Part shown: piece after piece, positions 53,867-61,510 of the stretch
Position numbering within the stretch: position 1 is the stretch's first letter
Layout of the letters: every line of letters begins with the position of its first letter
Assembly: GCF_004022485.1 (NCBI RefSeq)
Contig: NZ_CP034951.1
Coordinates: 3,286,001 to 3,350,000, forward strand
DNA length: 64,000 nucleotides
Reading direction: 5' to 3'
From: Aequorivita sp. H23M31
GTDB taxonomy: Bacteria; Bacteroidota; Bacteroidia; Flavobacteriales; Flavobacteriaceae
Made by a program: the position numbers and the translations under genes
The notes under the pieces: model-generated
Told to the model about the DNA's origin: nothing
Seen by the model: only the letters and a program-made list of their open reading frames with translations
Database searches by the model: none

Positions 53867-54241
53867 TCATTGAGAGTTTATAAACCTTTTTAGACCGTTT
53901 TTTAGCATTATGGTGTGAAAGTTAAATAACAGACCTAACGGATAATTCCCTAATTTCAAATAAGTCAGAACTTGTGCGGAATGAACATCAGTAAAGCTTT
54001 CTACAGTTTTAATTTCGACCACTATTTTATTTTCTACTAATAAATCAATTCGGTATCCGTGATCTAGTTTTACATCTTTATATATTATGGGTAATGCCTT
54101 TTCTTTTTCGACTATTAAGCCTTCCGAGCGAAGTTCAAACAAAAGACACTCTTGATAAGCAGACTCTAAAAGTCCAGGCCCGTGATGTCGATGAACCTCA
54201 ATTGCCGAGCCTATTATAATCTCTGTTAATTTATTATCCAT
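53867..54241 (-). CDS. GxxExxY protein (PD-(D/E)xK-like)
   Basis: 124 residues with the name-giving motif GLLESAY at 23-29. A PD-(D/E)xK-like core follows: YRIDLLVENKIVVEIK, with Asp66 and Glu76-x-Lys78. The fold is that of restriction-like nucleases, but activity is not established for the family. It is known in Bacteroidota as a small, repeatedly occurring gene. Here it lies within CAGAG-type repeats, with two deleted copies of itself on either side, which suggests that the gene is part of the repeat element. The map and methyltransferase genes around it are unrelated. Confidence 0.9.
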   Translation of the reverse strand: MDNKLTEIIIGSAIEVHRHHGPGLLESAYQECLLFELRSEGLIVEKEKALPIIYKDVKLDHGYRIDLLVENKIVVEIKTVESFTDVHSAQVLTYLKLGNYPLGLLFNFHTIMLKNGLKRFINSQ

Positions 54242-54433
54242 TTCTCTGGGAATCTCTGTGCGATAGCCGCTAATTACTCCTAAACGCTTTATCTTCCTTT
54301 ATTCTTTGTTCCGGAGACTTTATAAATATACACGAATTTTTGGATAGGTAAGTTTAAGAATCTTGAACAAGTATTTTTGAGTTGTAACACAGAGTTCCAC
54401 AGAGGTTACGCAGAGTTTCACTGGAGCTTTATT

Positions 54434-54535
54434 GAATTTGGGTGAAAGACAAATAACGAGCTAAAAGATAATTCCAAAATTATTGATCTAGGGGCCTCAA
54501 TAGCTCAAGCAATTATAATCTCAGTTAGCTTATTA
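54434..54535 (-). pseudogene. Internally deleted GxxExxY remnant C
   Basis: The first roughly 18 codons align with the intact gene (ATTATAAT and CTATTGAGG blocks; ATG has become TTG, and a TGA interrupts). The sequence then jumps to the equivalent of residues 95-110 (LGNY, then TTTCACCC for the NFH region). About 75 codons (some 230 bp) are missing from the middle, while both flanking repeat arrays are kept. Confidence 0.68.
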
Positions 54536-54588
54536 TCAATTTCTCAGCGTAACTCTGTGCCTCTCAGCGTAACTCTGTGTAATAGCTC

Positions 54589-54609
54589 CCTCAGTCCTCA
54601 GTCTCAGTC
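54589..54609. repeat. Short heptamer array overlapping the map stop
   Basis: CCTCAGT, CCTCAGT and CTCAGTC in phase. The third unit contains the map stop codon (54604-54606). Weak because it has only three units. Confidence 0.4.
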
Positions 54610-55410
54610 AGCACGGAACTCCTTCTCCTCATCACTCTTAATCCCCAAAGCCTCATAAATATAATCGAAGGTGGAAAGTAATTCTGGCTTTCCGTTTACC
54701 AATGCAACGTCGTGTTCAAAATGTGCACTGGCCTTGCCATCTAAAGTTACAATTGTCCAACCATCGTTCAATTGTTTTACTCTATGTGTTCCGAGATTAA
54801 TCATGGGCTCTATGGCAACGGTCATTCCTTCAATAAATTTTTTTCCACGGCCACGCCGACCATAATTGGGCATTTCAGGATCTTCGTGCATTTTTCTCCC
54901 AAGTCCGTGACCTACCAATTCCCGGACCACACCATAGCCCTCAGCTTCACAATAGTTTTGAATGGCATAACCTACATCGCCCACGCGATTTCCAGCCTTA
55001 AATTCGCGAATGCCAATGTATAGGGATTCTTTTGTTATCTGAAGAAGTTTTTCTAATTCGGGAGAGATTTCCCCTACAGCAAAGGTATAGGCATGATCGC
55101 CATAAAATCCGTTTTTGATCGAACCGCAGTCGATAGCGACAATATCCCCTTCTCTTAAGGGGACATCAGTTGGTAATCCGTGAACAACGGCCTCATTTAC
55201 ACTGGTTAATAGAGTGGAAGGACAATCATACAATCCCAAAAATCCCGGAAGAGCATCTTGTGCGCGGATATACTCCTCAGCCATTTTATTCAGCTTATTG
55301 GTGGTAATCCCTGGTTTTACTTCCTTTGCCAGCATCCCTAATGTTCTGGACACTACCAACGCACTTTCGCGCATCAGCTCAATTTCTTCTTTTGTTTTGG
55401 GTATAATCAT
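54604..55410 (-). CDS. map: Methionine aminopeptidase type I
   Basis: Removes the initiator methionine from nascent proteins. 268 residues with the five di-metal ligands in place: Asp94 (VAIDCGS), Asp105 (YGDHAYTF), His168 (VGHGLGRKMHEDP), Glu201 (AIEPMINLG) and Glu232 (AHFEHDVAL). The C-terminal extension (YIYEALGIKSDEEKEFRAD) is slightly longer than E. coli MetAP. It lies 6 bp after a HAD phosphatase gene, in the same direction. Confidence 0.97.
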   Translation of the reverse strand: MIIPKTKEEIELMRESALVVSRTLGMLAKEVKPGITTNKLNKMAEEYIRAQDALPGFLGLYDCPSTLLTSVNEAVVHGLPTDVPLREGDIVAIDCGSIKNGFYGDHAYTFAVGEISPELEKLLQITKESLYIGIREFKAGNRVGDVGYAIQNYCEAEGYGVVRELVGHGLGRKMHEDPEMPNYGRRGRGKKFIEGMTVAIEPMINLGTHRVKQLNDGWTIVTLDGKASAHFEHDVALVNGKPELLSTFDYIYEALGIKSDEEKEFRAD

Positions 55411-55416
55411 ACTTTA

Positions 55417-55833
55417 TTATTTCAGAATGGGAGCCAGCCTTTTTTTTTTCTTTTTTCCTCTGGAAAGCTGGTCGTTTTTGTCTCCAACCAAAGTGAGGTA
55501 TATTTCGCCCCAATCCTTCATTCCACCAAAGTTTCGATCGTCGATAAAGAGGTCTGCATGTATTTTTCTACTGTGCGAAGGATCAAATTCCTCCTCCGGA
55601 AAACTACTGTTAACGGCATAAAAGTTAATTCCATTTTTCTTGCAGAAATCCACAGCTTCTTCCAAAGCTCTTCCTTTTCTATAAGTCCAAAGAATAAGTC
55701 TATGTCCCTTTTCCTGAAGCTTTTTCAGCGTATCAAATGCGAACATGATAGGCTTCCCAATCTTGGGATATTGGTCTTCCACGATGGTGCCATCAAAGTC
55801 TACGGCAATTATAAGAGATTCGTATTTCATCAT
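55417..55833 (-). CDS. HAD-superfamily phosphatase, BT0820-like
   Basis: 138 residues with the HAD nucleophile motif VDFDGTI (Asp12 as nucleophile, Asp14 as acid/base), motif II in LILWTYRKG and motif IV in ADLFIDDRNFGG. The compact cap-less fold matches the BT_0820-type family of Bacteroidota. The substrate is unknown. The Lys-rich stretch near the end (SRGKKKKKRLAPI) is unusual. Co-transcribed with map (6-bp gap). Confidence 0.85.
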   Translation of the reverse strand: MMKYESLIIAVDFDGTIVEDQYPKIGKPIMFAFDTLKKLQEKGHRLILWTYRKGRALEEAVDFCKKNGINFYAVNSSFPEEEFDPSHSRKIHADLFIDDRNFGGMKDWGEIYLTLVGDKNDQLSRGKKKKKRLAPILK

Positions 55834-55881
55834 TGATTTTCAATCGGCAAAATTACGAAGAATTATTGCCCTTGCCAATCA

Positions 55882-56478
55882 TTATTCCGAATAGGGATTT
55901 TTATAATCTTTTCCACTTAAAATGTCCAACATATCCTGTTCCACAGTATAAATGCTGTATTCTACAATGCGTCCCAACTCCTTGCCATCTCGGTAAAATA
56001 TGATGGTAGGAACTTGGATTATATTTTTGTCATCTTCATAACCTTGTGGAGTAGTTTTTTCTTCGGAAACGGCATAAACCTGCATTTTGGATTCATCATA
56101 ATTTAGTTCGTCCAGAATTTTGTACAAATGTGGAACATCACGGTGACTATCCTCACACCACGTTCCCATAAATAATGTGATGTCCACATCCTTTATCAAT
56201 GGTTTCAATTTTTCAATAACTTCTTTATTGGGTGTATAATTTTTATAACCAGGATCGAACCAATCGCTAAATTCTTTCATTTCTAAACCCTGGCGGTCCG
56301 CTTTTCCTATGAGCATAATAGATTCTTCATAGGGTGTTGTTTCGTTTAGTTTTTCTGAATTTTCCGACTTCGAATCTTGACTAATCTCTTCTGCTATTTT
56401 ATCAGATTTTTGTTTTTTGGAAGTGGAATTGCACCCAACCATGAGGATTGTGGCGAATATGAGGATGATATTTTTCAT
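55882..56478 (-). CDS. Thioredoxin-fold lipoprotein with single active-site cysteine
   Basis: 198 residues. The lipoprotein signal ends at LMVGC (Cys16), followed by a charged linker (about 17-60) and a thioredoxin-like domain with LFMGTWCEDSHRDVPHLYKIL. The usual CxxC reads Cys108-Glu-Asp-Ser111, a CxxS form, which cannot cycle as a normal dithiol. The cis-Pro loop IIQVPTIIFYRDGKELGR is intact. The role could be isomerase-like or sensing; this is inference. Upstream in the same direction lies the S9 peptidase gene. Confidence 0.85.
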   Translation of the reverse strand: MKNIILIFATILMVGCNSTSKKQKSDKIAEEISQDSKSENSEKLNETTPYEESIMLIGKADRQGLEMKEFSDWFDPGYKNYTPNKEVIEKLKPLIKDVDITLFMGTWCEDSHRDVPHLYKILDELNYDESKMQVYAVSEEKTTPQGYEDDKNIIQVPTIIFYRDGKELGRIVEYSIYTVEQDMLDILSGKDYKNPYSE

Positions 56479-56543
56479 GTAAATTTTTCTGAATTATGTT
56501 ATCCGCAGACCATTTAGAAAGAGCTGCGGACTTATATGAAAAT

Positions 56544-58445
56544 TTATTTCAAAGTTTCTTTTAACCAATCATAGAATTGACGTTGCCATACCAATGCGTT
56601 CTGCGGTTTTAACACCCAGTGATTTTCCTCAGGGAAAAAGAGAAGTTTACTTTTAATTCCTCTAAGTTGTGCAGCCTGAAAAGCTTCCAGTCCCTGCTCA
56701 ATAGGCACACGGAAATCTATTCCACCTTGAACAATCATTATTGGGGTGTCCCACTTATCTACATAATTAATGGGATTAAATTCGTTAAATGATTTTTGGG
56801 CAATTGCATTATCCTTTTCCCAATAAGCACCGCCCATATCGTGATTTACAAAAAATAATTCTTCAGTAGTTCCATACATAGAGCGAGTGTCAAATACACC
56901 ATCGTGGGCAATAAATGTTTTAAAACGACCATCGTGATTTCCAGCTAGCCAGAAGACAGAATATCCCCCAAAACTAGCACCGATTGCTCCTAAACGATTC
57001 TTATCAACATACGGTTCTTTTGAAACGTCGTCTATAGCATCCAGATAATCCTGCATTGCACCCCCGCCCCAATCTCCACTGATCGCTTCGTTCCATTTAA
57101 CTCCATGACCGGGCATTCCCCTTCTGTTCGGAGCAACAATAATATAGCCTTCTGAGGCCATTAATTGAAAATTCCATCGAAAGGAATAAAATTGAGAAAG
57201 AGCCGATTGGGGTCCTCCTTGGGCATAAAGCAAAGTGGGATACTTTTTGTTTTTATCGAAGTTGGGAGGAAGGATTACCCAAACGAGCATTTGCTTGCCA
57301 TCTTTGGTGGTTACCATTCGCTTTTCGACCTGAGGTAAATCTAATTTTCCATAGAATGCGGTATTTACCTGAGTCAACGTTGAAAATGTTTTATTTTTTA
57401 AATCGAAAGAGAAAATTTCCGAAGCGTGATTCATATCGGTCCTGGTCACGATAAGCTTTCCATTGTTTTCGGCTACAATGCCCGTAACGTCAAACTGGCC
57501 TCTGGAAAGTTGCTCAACCATTGGTATTTTTCTGGTCTTCCCAGGATGATCCACTTTGAAAATCTGATTAGTCCCATCAACGGGAGCGGTAAAATAAATA
57601 TCCTTGTTGTTGCTTCCCCAAATAAAACTGTTGACAGTGCCGTCCCATTGCATGGTAAGATTTTGTTTTACGCCATCCTGAAGGACCATAATGTCATTCT
57701 TATCGGCTTCGTACCCTTCCGTCTTCATTTGTAACCACGCCAAAGCACCATCTTTTGAAAAAGCTGGATTGGTATCATATCCTTTATTGTCAATGGTAAT
57801 GTTTTCTGTTTTTTGCGTAGCTAGATTGTACTTGTAGACATCCGTATTTGTGCTTGTGGCATATTCGGTGCCCGCCAGCTTCTTGCTCACATAATAGATG
57901 TTTTCGCCCTTTGGGTCCCAAATATAATCTTCATCCCCTCCAAATGGAGCCTGGGGAGTGTAATAGGGCTGTCCTGGAGTAATGTCCGTTTCGGTGCCGG
58001 TTTTTATATCTTTGTAAAAAACGTGATTATAGGTGCCATCATTGTATGCATCCCAATGACGGTAGTCTAAACTAGTGAAAACGTACGCATCACTTTTAGG
58101 TAAATCTTTATAAATGTCCTTTCCCAAAACATCCTTAACATGAACAGGTTTGTGTATCAGTAGATATTTACCATCGGGAGAGAGGTTTTTATCGGTTACT
58201 TTTGCCTCCTCCTTGGTGACTTCCGCGAAATTGCCCCCTTCCACTTTCATAGCGTAATATTTGCTATCAAAGCTATTCTCTTCCATATTTGGAATAGTTA
58301 CCTTGTAAAATAGCACTTTTCCATCGGGAGAAATACCAACAGGACTAACTCGTTTCACCTGCCACAAAAGCTCGGGAGTCATTGTTTTTTGAGAATACAA
58401 AAGACCAACGCAGAGGAAGGCCAGCAAGAAGGATATTTTTTTCAT
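56544..58445 (-). CDS. S9-family prolyl oligopeptidase-type peptidase
   Basis: A secreted serine peptidase of 633 residues with signal peptide (ISFLLAFLCVGLLYSQ). The N-terminal beta-propeller (about 30-370) has WD-like blades (SPDGKYLLIHK, SKDGALAWLQM). The C-terminal alpha/beta-hydrolase domain has catalytic Ser491 (GASFGGYS), Asp577 (QGGIDFRVP) and His609 (EENHWVL). It cleaves short peptides, probably in the periplasm. The promoter box CAAAGGTA (58468-58475) is directly followed by the longest heptamer array in the window. Confidence 0.95.
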   Translation of the reverse strand: MKKISFLLAFLCVGLLYSQKTMTPELLWQVKRVSPVGISPDGKVLFYKVTIPNMEENSFDSKYYAMKVEGGNFAEVTKEEAKVTDKNLSPDGKYLLIHKPVHVKDVLGKDIYKDLPKSDAYVFTSLDYRHWDAYNDGTYNHVFYKDIKTGTETDITPGQPYYTPQAPFGGDEDYIWDPKGENIYYVSKKLAGTEYATSTNTDVYKYNLATQKTENITIDNKGYDTNPAFSKDGALAWLQMKTEGYEADKNDIMVLQDGVKQNLTMQWDGTVNSFIWGSNNKDIYFTAPVDGTNQIFKVDHPGKTRKIPMVEQLSRGQFDVTGIVAENNGKLIVTRTDMNHASEIFSFDLKNKTFSTLTQVNTAFYGKLDLPQVEKRMVTTKDGKQMLVWVILPPNFDKNKKYPTLLYAQGGPQSALSQFYSFRWNFQLMASEGYIIVAPNRRGMPGHGVKWNEAISGDWGGGAMQDYLDAIDDVSKEPYVDKNRLGAIGASFGGYSVFWLAGNHDGRFKTFIAHDGVFDTRSMYGTTEELFFVNHDMGGAYWEKDNAIAQKSFNEFNPINYVDKWDTPIMIVQGGIDFRVPIEQGLEAFQAAQLRGIKSKLLFFPEENHWVLKPQNALVWQRQFYDWLKETLK

Positions 58446-58467
58446 ATTAGGTAATTTTTGAGTTCTG

Positions 58468-58475
58468 CAAAGGTA
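58468..58475 (-). promoter_or_regulatory. Candidate -7 box for the S9 peptidase gene
   Basis: CAAAGGTA reads TACCTTTG on the minus strand, 23 bp from the start codon. The heptamer array at 58485 covers the expected -33 region. Confidence 0.5.
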
Positions 58476-58484
58476 CTTAAAAAA

Positions 58485-58575
58485 GTTGCAGTTGTCAGTG
58501 TTCAGTGTTCAGTGTTCAGGATGCAGTAAACAGTATTCAGAATTCAGTAATTAGTAATCAGTGGTCAGTGTTCAG
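58485..58575. repeat. Heptamer tandem array, 13 contiguous units (NNNTCAG)
   Basis: GTTGCAG, TTGTCAG, TGTTCAG (x3), GATGCAG, TAAACAG, TATTCAG, AATTCAG, TAATTAG, TAATCAG, TGGTCAG and TGTTCAG: thirteen units in unbroken 7-base phase over 91 bp. The CAG end of the unit is best conserved. Confidence 0.93.
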
Positions 58576-58647
58576 GAATTTTGGAGGGAGAATTGGGGTG
58601 GTTTTCAATGGGGTTGAATTGAGATGGGGATAATGGACGTAGTAATT

Positions 58648-59727
58648 TTAGTAGTTTAGAATCTGAGACAATTTTCCCCATAGTTCGTTGTCAAAGCCAG
58701 AGGGTCCCGGAACACTATTTCCAGCATTATCTCCCATCCGAACTACAATTATTCCTTGGCTGGGAACGATATATAGTTTCTGATCATTTTTTCCCAAAGC
58801 AGCAATAAGATCGTCCGGTGCATTTGGAATTAACTTTCCTTGAAATTGCCGGGTTGATTGTGGAAGGTGATAACTTTCCTTTCCGTTTAACCACCACAAA
58901 AAACCGTAGGCTTTATTTAGTTCTTGTGAAGATTCAGTCATTTTTTGAAAATAATTTTTGTTCAATAATTGCGTTCCGTTCCATTTGCCACGGTTTAAAT
59001 TCAATATTCCAAAACGGGCCATGGAACGGGCATTGCTGAAGAATATCCGATTATAACCAAATTGAAGCCAAGTACCGGACATCCCGATTGGGTTTTTTAA
59101 TTTTGAATCAAAATACGAATCAAAACCCTCAGGAATTGCACGGTCCAAAACTCGTTGAAGTAGGCTGTAAAATGCGTTGTGATAAAACCAAAAGGTGTCT
59201 GGTTCGTTCAAATACTTCAAACATTCGGGATCTGTACAAGTAGTATCTGGAACCGTATAATCACCGCCAGAAGTCATGGTAAGTTGATTTTTTATCGCAA
59301 TTGCTCTCTCTTGCTCCGGCGTCATAACCGTCCACCCTTCACCTAAATATTCTGATGTGGAATCATTAATATTTAGGTAACCATTCTGTTCGGCAATTCC
59401 CACCACAACGCTTGTAAGTGTTTTTCCTGCGGAATTCCAAGCGTGTGGACTTGCTAAACTGAAATCATTAAAATAATACTCTACCACGATTCTGCCATTC
59501 TTCAAAATAATGAAAGCATCCGTATTTTTTTCATTTAAATAATTTTTAAGTTCTGGTAAAAGTGCTGTATTCCAGTTTAAGGATTCTGGGGTAATCGTTT
59601 CCCATACTTCGGAATCAATGGGTGGAAAATATGGGGTTTGAGAGTTGTCAGTGATGGGTTCATCAGATTGGGAGCAACCGGAACTAATAATCAACAGGAT
59701 GAAAAGGAGCGAAATAAAACGTTTCAT
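58648..59727 (-). CDS. Serine hydrolase of the beta-lactamase/PBP4 family (lipoprotein)
   Basis: 359 residues with a lipoprotein signal (FILLIISSGC, Cys18). The beta-lactamase-fold domain has the SxxK motif at Ser99-Ala-Gly-Lys102 (WNSAGKTLTSV) and conserved AIKNQLTMTSG. Later, YGFLWWLNG resembles the class C family layout. Such proteins are esterases or peptidases at least as often as beta-lactamases, so antibiotic resistance should not be assumed. It is divergent from rimO. Confidence 0.9.
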   Translation of the reverse strand: MKRFISLLFILLIISSGCSQSDEPITDNSQTPYFPPIDSEVWETITPESLNWNTALLPELKNYLNEKNTDAFIILKNGRIVVEYYFNDFSLASPHAWNSAGKTLTSVVVGIAEQNGYLNINDSTSEYLGEGWTVMTPEQERAIAIKNQLTMTSGGDYTVPDTTCTDPECLKYLNEPDTFWFYHNAFYSLLQRVLDRAIPEGFDSYFDSKLKNPIGMSGTWLQFGYNRIFFSNARSMARFGILNLNRGKWNGTQLLNKNYFQKMTESSQELNKAYGFLWWLNGKESYHLPQSTRQFQGKLIPNAPDDLIAALGKNDQKLYIVPSQGIIVVRMGDNAGNSVPGPSGFDNELWGKLSQILNY

Positions 59728-59780
59728 AAATTGAAGTTTTAGCTTTGACCATTCATAATAGATTTAGTTTAAAATGGTTG

Positions 59781-59788
59781 TATCTTTG
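59781..59788 (+). promoter_or_regulatory. Candidate -7 box for rimO
   Basis: TATCTTTG matches TAnnTTTG. The leader of about 100 bases then contains the two inverted heptamer arrays. Confidence 0.5.
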
Positions 59789-59800
59789 CACGCTCTTAAA

Positions 59801-59828
59801 AATTATGAATTATGAATTCAGAATTCAG
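59801..59828. repeat. Heptamer array, left arm (AATTATG x2, AATTCAG x2)
   Basis: Four units in phase. Bases 59801-59818 (AATTATGAATTATGAATT) are exactly complementary to 59856-59873, so this array and the next one form an 18-bp inverted repeat. Confidence 0.85.
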
Positions 59829-59855
59829 AGAAGCCAAGATTAAAGTTAAATTAAA

Positions 59856-59887
59856 AATTCATAATTCATAATTCTGAATTCATAATT
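59856..59887. repeat. Heptamer array, right arm (AATTCAT family)
   Basis: AATTCAT, AATTCAT, AATTCTG and AATTCAT plus AATT, ending 7 bp before the rimO start. A second pairing register also exists (59808-59825 with 59870-59887, 18 bp), so the leader RNA can form alternative hairpins. Confidence 0.85.
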
Positions 59888-59894
59888 AGAAAAA

Positions 59895-61196
59895 ATGCGT
59901 ACCAAAACACTAAAAAAGAATAAGATAAATGTAGTAACCCTTGGTTGTTCCAAGAATGTGTATGATAGTGAGGTGCTGATGGGCCAGCTTCGTGCAAGCA
60001 ATAAAGAAGTGGTTCACGAAGAAGAAGGAAATATTGTGGTGATAAATACCTGTGGTTTTATCAATAATGCCAAAGAGGAGAGCATCAACACTATTTTAGA
60101 ATATGTTAAAAAAAAGGAAGACGGTTTAGTTGATAAAGTTTTTGTGACGGGCTGTCTTTCTGAAAGATATAAACCAGATCTTCAAAAGGAAATCCCTAAT
60201 GTGGATGAATATTTTGGAACAACTGAACTTCCAGGATTGTTGAAAGCTTTGGGAGCAGATTATAAACACGAATTAATTGGGGAACGTGTAACCACAACTC
60301 CGAAAAATTATGCATATTTTAAAATTGCTGAAGGTTGCGACCGACCTTGTTCTTTTTGTGCTATTCCGATTATGAGAGGAAAACATAGAAGTACCCCAAT
60401 GGAAGATTTGGTTATCGAGGCCGAAAAACTTGCTGCAAAAGGTGTGAAGGAATTAATATTAATCGCTCAAGATCTAACTTATTACGGTCTGGATATTTAC
60501 AAGGAGCGTGCATTGGCAAGATTGCTTCGCAAGCTCGCAATGGTTGAAGGTATTGAATGGATCCGATTGCATTATGCTTTTCCAACAGGTTTCCCAATGG
60601 ACGTTCTGGAAGTAATGCGCAACGAGCCCAAAATATGTAATTACCTTGATATTCCATTGCAACACATTTCAGATTCCATTTTAAAATCAATGCGCCGAGG
60701 AACAACTATGGCGAAAACAACTAAATTATTGAAGGAATTCCGCGCAGCTGTACCTGGAATGGCAATACGAACTACGTTAATTGTAGGCTATCCTGGGGAA
60801 ACCGAAGAAAATTTCGCTGAACTAAAACAATGGGTAAGGGAAATGCGATTTGAGCGTTTAGGATGTTTTACCTATTCCCACGAAGAAAATACCCACGCCT
60901 ACAATTTGGAAGACGATGTGCCGGAAGATGTGAAAATGGACCGAGCCAATGAGATTATGGAAATCCAATCACAGATTTCGTGGGAATTGAACCAACAGAA
61001 AATAGGTAAGGAATTCAGAGTTGTTATCGACAGAAAAGAAGGCGGCTATTTTGTAGGAAGAACAGAATTCGACAGCCCTGATGTTGATAATGAGGTTTTG
61101 ATAAATGCCTCGGATGATTATTTGCGTACCGGGGAATTCTTCAATGTAAAAATAACTGCTGCCGAAGACTTCGATTTATACGCAGAGGTAGTTTAA
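59895..61196 (+). CDS. rimO: Ribosomal protein S12 methylthiotransferase RimO
   Basis: A radical-SAM enzyme that methylthiolates an aspartate of ribosomal protein S12. The 433 residues have the N-terminal UPF0004 domain with cluster cysteines Cys18, Cys53 and Cys87, the radical-SAM CxxxCxxC triad at Cys148, Cys152 and Cys155 (EGCDRPCSFCAIP), and a C-terminal TRAM domain. LGCSKNVYDSEVLMGQL is diagnostic for RimO over MiaB. A terminator lies at 61351-61376 within the repeat region that follows. Confidence 0.97.
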   Translation: MRTKTLKKNKINVVTLGCSKNVYDSEVLMGQLRASNKEVVHEEEGNIVVINTCGFINNAKEESINTILEYVKKKEDGLVDKVFVTGCLSERYKPDLQKEIPNVDEYFGTTELPGLLKALGADYKHELIGERVTTTPKNYAYFKIAEGCDRPCSFCAIPIMRGKHRSTPMEDLVIEAEKLAAKGVKELILIAQDLTYYGLDIYKERALARLLRKLAMVEGIEWIRLHYAFPTGFPMDVLEVMRNEPKICNYLDIPLQHISDSILKSMRRGTTMAKTTKLLKEFRAAVPGMAIRTTLIVGYPGETEENFAELKQWVREMRFERLGCFTYSHEENTHAYNLEDDVPEDVKMDRANEIMEIQSQISWELNQQKIGKEFRVVIDRKEGGYFVGRTEFDSPDVDNEVLINASDDYLRTGEFFNVKITAAEDFDLYAEVV

Positions 61197-61258
61197 TTAC
61201 CATTCTGAACCGATGTCGAAGATTTGTTCAGTTGTCACCCTGAGCATTTTGAGGGAGT

Positions 61259-61464
61259 GAGTAGTTATTAAATGGAGTTTCTGAGTAGTTATTACACGGA
61301 GTTTCACAGAGAATCGCGGAGTTTCACGGAGAATCCCAATAAAAATAAAAGGGTTGGACTTTTAAAAGCCCAACCCTCTATATTTTAAAACATTCTGAAT
61401 TATAATCTCAATTCTCCTCTGCGGATCTCTGTGCCTCCTCTAAGTCACTCCGCGAAATAGCTAA
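61259..61464. mobile_element. Cargo-less relative of the GxxExxY repeat element around the rimO terminator
   Basis: The left end is GAGTAGTTATTACACGGAGT plus TTCACAGAG words, preceded by a partial duplicate from 61259. The right end, read in reverse complement, is TAGCTATTTCGCGGAGT, an imperfect inverted repeat of the left. An AATTATAATCTCA block (61408-61420) is also found in GxxExxY remnant C. There is no coding part. The 311-bp gap after rimO is otherwise empty apart from the terminator. Just before it, GTCACCCTGAGCATTTTGAG is reminiscent of another common Bacteroidota intergenic repeat. Confidence 0.5.
61351..61376. terminator. rimO terminator
   Basis: GGGTTGG (61351-61357) pairs with CCAACCC (61370-61376), extended by CTT/AAG after one mismatch, loop TTAA. 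T-rich sequence follows. Confidence 0.75.
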
Positions 61465-61510
61465 ACCTGGCTAATTCTAAAAATCAATAAAATTTTTCAG
61501 AAACTGAGAG

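Larger units (their letters stand above)
53711..54587. mobile_element. Tandem cluster of GxxExxY repeat elements (two deletion derivatives, one intact)
   Basis: Roughly 880 bp of three related units. Boundaries are built from CAGAGTTTCAC / GGTTACGCAGAG words on the left (53711-53748, 54384-54421) and their complements (CTCTGTG, CTCAGCGT) on the right (53819-53858, 54240-54262, 54541-54580), with right ends AATAGCT or GATAGCC. Between the boundaries lie, in order, a remnant gene (53749-53818), an intact gene (53867-54241) and another remnant (about 54434-54535). No transposase is present. Spread is inferred from the several copies. Confidence 0.65.

Noticed and set aside
58648..59727. Antibiotic-resistance beta-lactamase
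   Set aside because: The SxxK motif and fold fit the wide PBP4/esterase-like family of lipoproteins. Nothing indicates beta-lactam hydrolysis.
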